A stretch of 5,407 nt of DNA from an uncultured Actinoplanes sp. (GCA_934667465.1 CAKUMG010000489.1:1-5407), one strand, 5' to 3'. Shown: positions 1 to 4,851, counted from the first letter of the stretch. Made by a program: numbers and translations. The notes: generated by a model from the letters alone, not told the origin.

Positions 1-85
1 ACGCCCGATCGTAGTCGTGCCGCTAGCGGCGGTCGTAGGCGACGCGCCCGCGGCGGATGACGAGCAGCCGATCCACGTAGCCGTG
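1..85 (-). pseudogene. Fragment of another coding gene, probably serine hydrolase (beta-lactamase family), fused to the response regulator
   Basis: From about base 85 downward on the minus strand the reading frame of the response regulator stops resembling a receiver domain. It encodes HGYVDRLLVIRRGRVAYDRR, a TAG at 23-25, then RHDYDRA to the window edge. The codons keep very high G/C third positions, so this looks like genuine coding DNA in this frame, not random read-through. The pattern VDRLLVIRRGRVAYD followed by an aromatic-rich DYDR stretch resembles the N-terminal strand region of COG1680 serine hydrolases (beta-lactamase class C-like), where a Tyr would be expected at the TAG. A second possibility is the C-terminal strand of an ABC ATPase (pattern DRLLVIRRGRV). 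The family assignment is from memory of consensus patterns and the fragment is short; the change of sequence character is the firmer part. Confidence 0.4.
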
Positions 86-304
86 CCGCGCCGCCCGGAT
101 CTCGGCGACCGCGGCGAGCCCGTCGGTGCCGGGCATCTCCAGGTCGATGACGAGCACGTCCGGACGATTCAACAGCGTCTCCCGTACGGCCTCCGCCCCG
201 TCCGCCGCCTCCGCCAGCACCGTGACGTCGCCCTCCAGGGGGAGCAGGGCGGCGAGCGCCTTGCGCAGCAGCGCCTCGTCGTCGGCGAGCACCACAGTGG
301 TCAT
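23..304 (-). CDS. Truncated NarL/LuxR-type response regulator (partial receiver only)
   Basis: 93 residues from an ATG at 304-302. Residues 1-73 are the first two thirds of a receiver domain: the acidic pair D8-D9 after the first strand (VVLADDE), and phospho-acceptor D54 in VLVIDLEMPGTDG. The rest of the receiver is missing, including the strand with the conserved Thr/Ser, the strand with the conserved Lys, and the last helix, as is the whole LuxR-type helix-turn-helix expected for a DesK-type partner (about 200 residues in full). Residues 74-93 are unrelated sequence. The start overlaps the kinase stop as ATGA, and GGAGGAG inside the end of the kinase gene serves as ribosome binding site, so the two are translationally coupled. 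Without the switch residues and DNA-binding domain it should not work as a transcription factor. A functional single-domain regulator is unlikely, since even the receiver fold is incomplete. Confidence 0.85.
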   Translation of the reverse strand: MTTVVLADDEALLRKALAALLPLEGDVTVLAEAADGAEAVRETLLNRPDVLVIDLEMPGTDGLAAVAEIRAARHGYVDRLLVIRRGRVAYDRR

Positions 305-1401
305 CGGGGACTCCTCCCGGGGAACGTGGCGGCGGTCAGGAAGTGACCGTCCTCCTGCCGTACGGTCAGGTCGCCGCCGTCGTCGGCCAGCCGCTCGCGC
401 AGCGTGGCCAGCCCGCGCAGCTCGGTCGGCGGGGACTCGCCCGGGCCGTCGTTGACGATGCTGATCCCGGAGCCCGACAGCGTGATCCGGACCCGGGTGG
501 CCTGCGCGTGCCGCAGGATGTTCGTGGTCGTCTCGCGCAGCACCTGACCGAGCAGCCGGCCCGCGGCCGCGCCGGGCTCGCCGTCGCGGACCACCTCGAC
601 CTCGATGCCGGCCGCCTCGAACAGGTTCTTGGCGTTCTCGAGCTCGGCGGCGAGGTTGAGCCGCCGCTGCGCGTACGCCAGCTCCTTGGTCTGTTTGATG
701 GTGTCGCCGACCAGGGCGTGGATCTCGCGCAGCTCCTCCTCGGCCCGGTCCGGATCGGTCCGCACCAGTTTGCGGGCCAGCGCCGTCTTGAGTTTGACCA
801 CGTGCAGGGTGTGGCCGTGGATGTCGTGCAGGTCGCCGGCGAAGCGAACCCGCTCGCGGGCCACGGCCAGCTCCGCCTTGCGTTCCCGGGACTCCTCGAG
901 GTCCTTCACGACGTCGTAGAACGCCTTGTTGGGGAACATGAAGCCGGTCAGGACCACGGTCAGACCGGTCGGGACGAAGACGTACGAGACGAAGTCGCCG
1001 CGCAGGCTGCCGTCGGCCAGCACCATGCCGGCCACGCCCACCCCGGCGACGTAGGCGGCGAGCGCGACCGCGGCCGCGGCCCGGTGGCGGCGCAGCCGGG
1101 GCACGATCAGCGACCCGGCGATCATCAGCCCGTACCAGCCGCCGGGCGTGGGCCCCAGCGCGATGCCGAGCGGCCACACCACCGCGGCGACGGCCAGGCA
1201 CGGCGCCGCGACCCGGGACAGGTCGCCGGCGGTCCACCGCTCGAAGGCCACCACCCCCGCGACGACGCCGAGCGTCAGGACGGCCGCGGTCGCTGGGCCC
1301 TGCGCGTGCCGGAGCACCAGGAACGCGCCGCCGACCAGCATCGAGGGCAGGCCGACGGTCAGGTTGAGCGTGCGCAGCCGCCCGCGCGGCGTGTCCGCCA
1401 T
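301..1401 (-). CDS. DesK/NarX-type sensor histidine kinase (HisKA_3), membrane-bound
   Basis: 366 residues. It senses an unknown signal through a membrane domain and passes phosphate from a histidine to a response regulator. Residues 13-156 form about five or six hydrophobic segments with little extracytoplasmic loop, as in DesK-like sensors of membrane or intramembrane cues. A short helical linker (162-185) leads to the dimerisation/phosphorylation helix with DLHDIHGHTLH, phospho-His H192. The catalytic domain shows the N-box ETTTNILRHA (N294), the G1 box IVNDGPG (D318, G319) and the G2 region GLATLRERL (330-338). The start at 1401 is chosen because GGGGAGG lies 8 bases upstream; an upstream in-frame start at 1434 adds 11 unsupported residues. 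The gene appears complete and heads an operon with the truncated regulator, overlapping it by four bases. Since that partner is broken, the kinase is either an orphan, acts on another regulator, or is on the way to loss. Confidence 0.92.
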   Translation of the reverse strand: MADTPRGRLRTLNLTVGLPSMLVGGAFLVLRHAQGPATAAVLTLGVVAGVVAFERWTAGDLSRVAAPCLAVAAVVWPLGIALGPTPGGWYGLMIAGSLIVPRLRRHRAAAAVALAAYVAGVGVAGMVLADGSLRGDFVSYVFVPTGLTVVLTGFMFPNKAFYDVVKDLEESRERKAELAVARERVRFAGDLHDIHGHTLHVVKLKTALARKLVRTDPDRAEEELREIHALVGDTIKQTKELAYAQRRLNLAAELENAKNLFEAAGIEVEVVRDGEPGAAAGRLLGQVLRETTTNILRHAQATRVRITLSGSGISIVNDGPGESPPTELRGLATLRERLADDGGDLTVRQEDGHFLTAATFPGRSPR

Positions 1402-1432
1402 CGTTGCCTCCCCGGTGAGCGGTCCTGCCCCC

Positions 1433-1438
1433 ACTATC
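1433..1438 (-). promoter_or_regulatory. Possible -10 element of the kinase promoter
   Basis: On the minus strand the hexamer GATAGT would place the transcription start near 1426, giving a leader of about 25 bases to the ATG at 1401. A poor -35 candidate (TGGTCG, 1462-1457) sits 18 bases upstream. The palindrome at 1463-1477 would lie directly against that -35. Suggestive only. Confidence 0.3.
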
Positions 1439-1462
1439 GATCATCCGGCGCCCGGGCGACCA

Positions 1463-1477
1463 GTGACACGGTGTCAC
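1463..1477. promoter_or_regulatory. Perfect palindrome GTGACAC-G-GTGTCAC, likely operator
   Basis: A perfect 7-base inverted repeat around a single G, in the 106-base region between the divergent kinase and DUF1152 genes. It lies 62 bases from the kinase start and 31 bases from the GTG of the DUF1152 gene, so a dimeric regulator bound here could affect both. The shape fits a dimeric helix-turn-helix regulator (TetR-, MarR- or NarL-like); the regulator cannot be named from the sequence. I saw no second copy of the motif in the window. Confidence 0.5.
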
Positions 1478-1496
1478 ATGCCGCCGGGCGGTGGCC

Positions 1497-1502
1497 GATC
1501 AT
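1497..1502 (+). promoter_or_regulatory. Possible -10 for a leaderless DUF1152 transcript
   Basis: GATCAT matches four of six bases of TATAAT and ends five bases before the GTG at 1508, the spacing expected if transcription starts at the GTG itself. This would explain the missing ribosome binding site; leaderless messages are common in actinobacteria. No good -35 is seen. Confidence 0.25.
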
Positions 1503-1507
1503 GGGGC

Positions 1508-2467
1508 GTGACCTTCTCGCTGACCGTCCCGCCACTGTTCGCCGCGCTGGCCCCGGCCCGGTCCGTGCTGATCGCGGGGGCGGGTGGGGGTTTCGACGTG
1601 TACGCCGGGCTCCCGCTCGCCCTCGCGCTGCGGCGCGCCGGGGTGCGCGTACACCTGGCGAATCTGTCTTTTTCCGAACTGACCCAGCTCGACCGGGGTG
1701 ACTGGGTGGCGGAGAACGTCGCGGCGGTGACCCCGCGGACGGCCAGCGGCGACTGGTACTTCCCCGAGCGGACCCTCGCCCGGTGGCTGGCGGCGCAGGA
1801 TCTGCCGTCCACCGTGTACGCGTTCCCGCCGCTGGGCGTCGACCGGCTGCGCGACGCCTACCGGCACCTGGTGGACAGCCTGGACGTCGATGCGGTGGTG
1901 CTGGTCGACGGGGGCACCGACATCCTGCTGCGCGGCGACGAGAGCAACCTCGGCACGCCGGTGGAGGACATCACCAGCCTGACCGCGGTGGCCGGGCTGG
2001 ACGTGCCGGTGAAGCTGGTGACCTGCCTCGGGTTCGGCATCGACGCGCACGACGGCGTCAACCACGTCGAGGTGCTGGAGAACCTCGCCGCGCTCGACCG
2101 TGACGGCGGCTATCTCGGGGCGCTGTCGATCCCGCGCGACAGCGACGAGGCGCGGCTCTACCGCGAGGCCGTGGCCGACGCGCAGGCCGCCACGCCGGAC
2201 CGGCCGAGCATCGTGCACGGGCAGATCGCGGCGGCGACCCGGGGCGCGTTCGGCGATGTGCAGTTCACGCAGCGCACCAGCGGGAGCCCGTTGTTCGTGA
2301 ACCCGCTGATGGCGATGTACTTCACGGTCGATCTGGACAAGCTGGCGGCGCGCTGCCTCTACACCGACCGGCTCGAGGGGACGTGGGGGCGGCGCCAGGT
2401 GACCAGCCGCATCACGGCGTTCCGCGACGAGATCTCGCCGCGGATCCCGCGCGCCTACCCGCACTGA
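1508..2467 (+). CDS. DUF1152 family protein
   Basis: 319 residues from a GTG. Biochemical function is not established for this family, found in bacteria and archaea; the protein looks soluble and cytoplasmic, with no signal peptide or membrane segment. Visible family-like motifs in order: a glycine-rich loop after a strand, LIAGAGGGFD (21-30), resembling a nucleotide-binding loop; VVLVDGGTDIL (130-140) followed by RGDESNLGTP; LGFGIDAHDGVNH (174-186), rich in Asp and His; HGQI (237-240); and FVNPLMAMYF (263-272) with a charged C-terminal tail. GTG 1508 is preferred because the family begins close to this point (TFSLTVPPLF). An in-frame ATG at 1478 would add PPGGGRSWG-like low-information sequence and sit against the palindrome. 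No clear ribosome binding site precedes the GTG; GATCAT at 1497-1502 could be a -10 giving a leaderless message. The gene stands alone, divergent from the sensor kinase. Confidence 0.85.
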   Translation: MTFSLTVPPLFAALAPARSVLIAGAGGGFDVYAGLPLALALRRAGVRVHLANLSFSELTQLDRGDWVAENVAAVTPRTASGDWYFPERTLARWLAAQDLPSTVYAFPPLGVDRLRDAYRHLVDSLDVDAVVLVDGGTDILLRGDESNLGTPVEDITSLTAVAGLDVPVKLVTCLGFGIDAHDGVNHVEVLENLAALDRDGGYLGALSIPRDSDEARLYREAVADAQAATPDRPSIVHGQIAAATRGAFGDVQFTQRTSGSPLFVNPLMAMYFTVDLDKLAARCLYTDRLEGTWGRRQVTSRITAFRDEISPRIPRAYPH

Positions 2468-2478
2468 GGGCCCGCGCC

Positions 2479-2541
2479 ATGACTACGCGGATCCTGCCCA
2501 TCGCGTTGCCTGCCACCGGCTCACTCAACCCCCGCCGATAA
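2479..2541 (+). pseudogene. 20-codon ORF resembling the N-terminus of a GT1 glycosyltransferase (remnant)
   Basis: The ORF encodes MTTRILPIALPATGSLNPRR then TAA. The stretch RILPIALPATGSLNP closely fits the opening strand and loop of GT1/MGT-type glycosyltransferases (pattern RILF.PLPATGHLNP), where the His after the Gly is catalytic or substrate-facing. Here that position is Ser. GAGGG lies 8 bases before the ATG, directly at the stop of the DUF1152 gene, so it could be translated with it. The roughly 100 bases after the TAA before the EF-hand gene show no convincing continuation in any frame; one frame gives LVAGLVAGSS, which could be a weak trace of the next helix. A genuine 20-residue peptide is the alternative. 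The resemblance is short and rests on pattern memory. Confidence 0.35.
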
Positions 2542-2566
2542 CGCGCGGCTGGTTGCCGGTCTGGTC

Positions 2567-2581
2567 GCGGGCAGTTCCCGC
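2567..2581. terminator. Weak hairpin between convergent DUF1152 and EF-hand genes
   Basis: GCGGG, a five-base loop, then CCCGC. The stem is only five pairs and has no T-run, so it is a poor terminator; it is the best hairpin I see in the 178 bases between the two convergent genes. Apart from it and the short glycosyltransferase-like ORF, I see nothing in 2468-2645. Confidence 0.2.
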
Positions 2582-2645
2582 CGGTGTGGAAGCAGGTCCG
2601 AGTCGACGTGCCGGCCGGCCGTCATTCTCCGGGGGCCTCGGCGAT

Positions 2646-3197
2646 TCAGCGCTCGATGTGGCCGAAGAAGAGGCTGGCGGGCGAATCGAGTTCGGGCGAG
2701 GTGAAGAAATCCCGGATGGCACCGACGAATTCGCCGCGGCTGATTCGCCCGTCGTCATCGGTGTCCAGCTCGAGGAAGACGTTCAGCGCCTCGAGGTCCG
2801 ACACGCCCCACGCCTCCAGGAACACCTTGTACTCCGGCTTGCTGATGGCGTCGTCCACGTCGGTGTCCATCACGTCGAAGATCGCCTGCGGGACCAGTTC
2901 GGCCATGGTGAAGCGGCCCCTGTCGGCGCCCGCAGCCTGGTTCGCAGCCACGAACTGCTCTTTCGACAGCCGCTCGACGCCGTTCACGTGCCGCAGCAGC
3001 TCCGACCAGTACGTCTGGTAGGCGGCTCGCAGCGCATGCGCCCGGCGGTCCTCCGCCGCGAGGCCGTATCCGTTCAGGTAGCGACTGATCAGGCGCTCGT
3101 AGTCGCTCCAGTCGACAAATCCGTCCCGGTCGGTGTCGCTCGCATCGAACAGATGACCCAGCTTCACGGCGAGCGGATCATCAGTGCCATCGGTCAT
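2646..3197 (-). CDS. EF-hand calcium-binding protein, calerythrin-like
   Basis: 183 residues, close to the size of calerythrin of Saccharopolyspora erythraea, the actinobacterial relative of sarcoplasmic calcium-binding proteins. Four EF-hands: loop 1 DTDRDGFVDWSD (21-32, all chelating positions filled, Asp at position 12); loop 2 HVNGVERLSKEQ (70-81), degenerate and unlikely to bind calcium; loop 3 DTDVDDAISKPE (111-122), Asp instead of Gly at position 6 but ligands intact; loop 4 DTDDDGRISRGE (145-156), canonical. Three active sites with a dead second hand is the calerythrin pattern. It lacks a signal peptide or membrane helix, so it should be a cytosolic calcium buffer or sensor; target unknown. 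The ATG at 3197 is chosen because GGAGGG lies nine bases upstream. It is divergent from the lacI-type gene and shares its upstream region, but nothing ties the two functionally. Confidence 0.92.
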   Translation of the reverse strand: MTDGTDDPLAVKLGHLFDASDTDRDGFVDWSDYERLISRYLNGYGLAAEDRRAHALRAAYQTYWSELLRHVNGVERLSKEQFVAANQAAGADRGRFTMAELVPQAIFDVMDTDVDDAISKPEYKVFLEAWGVSDLEALNVFLELDTDDDGRISRGEFVGAIRDFFTSPELDSPASLFFGHIER

Positions 3198-3223
3198 CTG
3201 TCCAGGCCCTCCGGATGCATGGT

Positions 3224-3246
3224 TTGTGAGTAAAACTACCTCACAA
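3224..3246. promoter_or_regulatory. Inverted repeat TTGTGAG-N9-CTCACAA, possible operator
   Basis: Perfect seven-base arms around a nine-base AT-rich spacer, 27 bases upstream of the EF-hand ATG and enclosing its candidate -10. Position and symmetry suggest a repressor site on the EF-hand promoter. It could also fold in RNA as a small hairpin. The arms do not match the LacI-type site further along, so a different regulator is implied. Confidence 0.4.
3233..3238 (-). promoter_or_regulatory. Candidate -10 of the EF-hand gene promoter
   Basis: On the minus strand TAGTTT (TANNNT type) lies in a small AT-rich island unusual for this sequence. A start near 3226 would give a leader of about 28 bases carrying the GGAGGG at 3212-3207. 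No recognisable -35 at 16-18 bases. The hexamer sits in the spacer of the inverted repeat at 3224-3246. Confidence 0.35.
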
Positions 3247-3299
3247 CTGACGAGCGGGGCGTTCGTCCCACGCTGGTCCGGACGTGACGGCTGTTCTCC

Positions 3300-3313
3300 T
3301 GGGAGCGCTCTCG
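3300..3313. promoter_or_regulatory. LacI-type (CebR-like) operator upstream of the lacI-type gene
   Basis: TGGGAGCGCTCTCG matches 12 of 14 bases of TGGGAGCGCTCCCA, the well-known operator of CebR and related actinobacterial LacI regulators, with the central GAGCGCTC perfect. It lies 17 bases before the GTG of the LacI-type gene, between the likely -35 and -10, so binding should block that promoter. Negative autoregulation is the natural reading; the EF-hand gene, 103 bases away, could also be affected. Confidence 0.6.
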
Positions 3314-3317
3314 GTCG

Positions 3318-3323
3318 TAGCGT
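3318..3323 (+). promoter_or_regulatory. Possible -10 for a leaderless lacI-type transcript
   Basis: TAGCGT fits TANNNT and ends seven bases before the GTG at 3331. No purine-rich ribosome binding site precedes the GTG, so transcription starting at or beside the start codon would make sense. The -35 is weak (TTCTCC, 3294-3299). Confidence 0.3.
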
Positions 3324-3330
3324 ACAGAGC

Positions 3331-4311
3331 GTGAAGCCCACCATTGAGGACGTCGCGCGATCGGCTGGGGTGTCGCGTGCGACGGTGTCGCGGGTGATCA
3401 ATCGGGCGCCGGGGGCGTCGGCGCGGTTGCGGGCCCGGGTCGAGGCCGCCATCGCGGAGCTGGGGTATCTGCCCGATCCGACGGCGCGGGCGCTGGCTTC
3501 GGGGCGGCATCGGGCGGTGGATGTCGTCGCGCTCGAGGACGGGGAGGCCGATTCCGGCTGGCTGGGTGCGGATCCGTACTACAGCAGGGTGCTGTCCGGG
3601 ATGATGGCGTTGTTGCAGGCGCAGGATGTCCAGATCCGCATCCACGGGGTGCGCGACGGTGACATCGATGCGATCGCCGAGCGGGTCACCGTGGGTGCCG
3701 TGCTGACGAATCTGCCGCCCGATCTCGCGTCGCGGTTCTACGGACGGTGCCGGCAGGTGGTGTCGCTGGTCGCGACGGCGCCGGTGGTGCCCGCGGTGAC
3801 GGCGGACAACGCCGGCGGGATGCGGGCGGCCGTCGAGCATCTGTACGCGCTGGGCCGTCGCCGGATCGCGGCCGTCCACGGGCCGAAGGACAACACCTGT
3901 GCGATCGACCGCCGCGCGGGCTATCTGGAGGCCATGACCGAGCGCGGTCTTGTGCCTGTCGATGCGCGCGGGGACTTCCAGCTCGGGAGCGGGCGTGCCG
4001 CCGCGCGCGAGCTGATCGAACGGCACCCGGACCTCGACGCGGTGGTGGTGGGCTCCGACCTGATGGCCGCGGGGGCGGTGCAGGGGCTCACCGCGGCCGG
4101 GCGCCGGGTGCCGGGTGACGTCAGCGTCGTCGGCTTCGACGACAGTGTCGCCGCGATGTGCGCCAACCCGCCGCTGACCACCATGCGGATCCCGGTCGAG
4201 GAGATGGCCGCCGCGGCCACCCGCCTGCTGCTGGACGGCCCAGTCCCGGCCGGTCACCGCGAGCTTTACCCGGTCGAGCTCGTCCCGCGCGCGAGCACCC
4301 GGCCCGCCTGA
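3331..4311 (+). CDS. LacI/GalR family transcriptional regulator
   Basis: 326 residues. A dimeric DNA-binding repressor that usually releases its operator on binding a sugar. Residues 3-23 form the helix-turn-helix (PTIEDVARSAGVSRATVSRVIN); the hinge helix follows at 49-59 (DPTARALASGR), giving minor-groove contact. Residues 62-326 are the periplasmic-binding-protein-like sensor: VTADNAGGMRAAVEHL (157-171), GRRRIAAVHGP (175-185), RRAGYLEAM (194-202), AVVVGSDLMAAGAVQGL (237-253), and the closing VSVVGFDDS..A (264-274) with PPLTTMRIP. Length is typical and the gene seems intact. GTG 3331 starts exactly where the family normally begins (KPTIEDVA); further upstream the frame is not family-like. 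No sugar transporter or hydrolase is adjacent, so the regulated genes and effector are unknown. A near-consensus operator lies just upstream and suggests autoregulation. Confidence 0.94.
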   Translation: MKPTIEDVARSAGVSRATVSRVINRAPGASARLRARVEAAIAELGYLPDPTARALASGRHRAVDVVALEDGEADSGWLGADPYYSRVLSGMMALLQAQDVQIRIHGVRDGDIDAIAERVTVGAVLTNLPPDLASRFYGRCRQVVSLVATAPVVPAVTADNAGGMRAAVEHLYALGRRRIAAVHGPKDNTCAIDRRAGYLEAMTERGLVPVDARGDFQLGSGRAAARELIERHPDLDAVVVGSDLMAAGAVQGLTAAGRRVPGDVSVVGFDDSVAAMCANPPLTTMRIPVEEMAAAATRLLLDGPVPAGHRELYPVELVPRASTRPA

Positions 4312-4469
4312 CAGGCAGGGACGCGTACGGGAGCGCCGCCGCGTCCCCGGCGTCGAACGGCCGCAGGAACCCGGCAGGTGATGACGGGTACGCCGCAGGC
4401 GGTCAGCAGGACCGCCGACAGGGCTAGCACAGCCACCACGGCGAGGCGGCGGGTCTTGACGCTGGTCAC
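4266..4469 (-). CDS. Small lipoprotein-like ORF, probably frameshifted or truncated
   Basis: 67 residues from a GTG with GGGGAGG five bases upstream. Residues 1-25 are a convincing lipoprotein signal: basic TSVKTRR, hydrophobic LAVVAVLALSAVLL, then lipobox LTAC with lipid-modified C25. After GVPVITC (26-32) the sequence becomes Arg-rich with poor third-position G/C, and the ORF runs 46 bases into the 3' end of the lacI-type gene on the other strand. A shifted frame over about 4312-4380 has much stronger G/C third positions and reads GFLRPFDAGDAAALPYASL, so a frameshift near 4370-4385 is likely, with the original C-terminus lost at the lacI-type stop. It could also be an intact short membrane-anchored peptide. 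Function unknown; the product would be on the outer face of the membrane. Confidence 0.5.
   Translation of the reverse strand: MTSVKTRRLAVVAVLALSAVLLTACGVPVITCRVPAAVRRRGRGGAPVRVPACQAGRVLARGTSSTG
4318..4347 (+). terminator. Hairpin terminator candidate after the lacI-type gene
   Basis: GGGACGCG, a 14-base loop, then CGCGTCCC: eight perfect GC-rich pairs starting seven bases after the stop codon. There is no T-run, which is common for terminators in high-GC actinobacteria. It lies inside the 3' half of the opposing lipoprotein-like ORF. Confidence 0.45.
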
Positions 4470-4529
4470 ACGAGCCTCCCCAGGCCGGTGAGACTTCACT
4501 GTGTCTCCGCCGGCGCGCCCTGTCCTCAT

Positions 4530-4539
4530 CCCGTACGGG
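4530..4539. promoter_or_regulatory. Palindrome CCCGTACGGG in a divergent promoter region
   Basis: A perfect ten-base palindrome between the divergent lipoprotein-like and small-protein ORFs, 61 bases from the first and 76 from the second. It could be an operator, but self-complementary ten-mers of G, C and central GTAC are not rare in such GC-rich DNA. Confidence 0.25.
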
Positions 4540-4549
4540 TGACTCGCAC

Positions 4550-4574
4550 GCATAACCCGCTGTACTGCGGGTAC
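4550..4574 (+). promoter_or_regulatory. Possible SigB-like stress promoter of the 62-residue small protein
   Basis: GCAT (4550-4553), 15 bases, then GGGTAC (4569-4574) fits the loose actinobacterial SigB-type pattern GNNT-N14-16-GGGTAY. A start near 4581 would give a leader of about 34 bases to the ATG. A six-pair hairpin, ACCCGC-TGTACT-GCGGGT (4555-4572), overlaps it. The pattern is short and the match may be chance. Confidence 0.25.
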
Positions 4575-4614
4575 GCGGGCCCGGACCGATCACCACCGAG
4601 AACAGGAGTCCGTG

Positions 4615-4803
4615 ATGACGAACCCGCAGCAGCCGGAACTCCGGCGCAGCGACGAGTCCCCGACCACCAAGCAGCGCGTCGAGGACGCCGACCCGCCAAC
4701 CGGCCCGGGCGGCACCCACGACCGCACCGGCGACCGGCCCGTCCCCGAGGGCCAGGTCTCCCCGTACGGCCCCGCGGGCCACACCGCCTCCGACAAGTCC
4801 TGA
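4615..4803 (+). CDS. Small hydrophilic, disordered protein of unknown function
   Basis: 62 residues. I cannot assign a family. It is rich in Pro, Gly, Asp, Glu, Ser and Thr, with almost no bulky hydrophobics and no Cys, so it is almost certainly unfolded and cytosolic. Recognisable segments are RRSDESPTTKQ (10-20), EDADPPTGPGGTHDRTGD (23-40) and VPEGQVSPYGPAGHTASDKS (43-62). ATG 4615 is preferred over GTG 4612 because AGGAG (4604-4608) is six bases upstream of the ATG but only three from the GTG. Strong G/C third positions through the whole frame support real coding. It is divergent from the lipoprotein-like ORF and convergent with the membrane protein. Its character and the SigB-like promoter hint at a stress-related role, which is inference. 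Confidence 0.7.
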   Translation: MTNPQQPELRRSDESPTTKQRVEDADPPTGPGGTHDRTGDRPVPEGQVSPYGPAGHTASDKS

Positions 4804-4820
4804 CGCGTGCCCGGGCCCGG

Positions 4821-4851
4821 CCGGCCCCCGCACTTCACCCGGTCGGGCCGG
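4821..4851. terminator. Bidirectional terminator candidate between convergent genes
   Basis: CCGGCCC, a 17-base loop, then GGGCCGG: seven GC pairs in the short gap after the small-protein stop, reaching the last codons of the opposing membrane protein. A further self-complementary CCGGGCCCGG stands just before it at 4811-4820. No T-run. The position between converging stops fits termination of both transcripts. Confidence 0.35.

Noticed and set aside
305..1477. Long upstream in-frame extension of the response regulator through the kinase gene
   Set aside because: The extension is an Arg/Gly/Pro-rich out-of-frame reading of the kinase. The receiver begins at the ATG at 304 with its own ribosome binding site.
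1438..1502. Repeated heptamer CGATCAT at 1438-1444 and 1496-1502 as paired binding sites
   Set aside because: Only seven bases, 58 bases apart, with no extended similarity; chance is sufficient.
1478..1507. ATG at 1478 as the start of the DUF1152 gene
   Set aside because: It adds a low-information PPGGGRSW stretch, abuts the palindrome and has no ribosome binding site; the family-like N-terminus begins at GTG 1508.
343..1701. 452-codon open frame on the plus strand across the kinase gene
   Set aside because: Antisense shadow of the histidine kinase: its Gln/Gly/Arg/His-rich translation matches no family, and the kinase motifs on the other strand are unambiguous.
2611..2620. CCGGCCGG palindrome as an operator
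   Set aside because: Expected often in DNA of this composition and not placed near a promoter.
4302..4318. Self-complementary GCCTG-A-CAGGC at the lacI-type stop codon as a terminator
   Set aside because: A one-base loop cannot form a stable hairpin; the eight-pair stem just downstream is the better candidate.
3241..4833. 530-codon open frame on the minus strand opposite the lacI-type gene
   Set aside because: A GC-driven shadow spanning several real genes, Arg/His/Pro-rich and without domain motifs.
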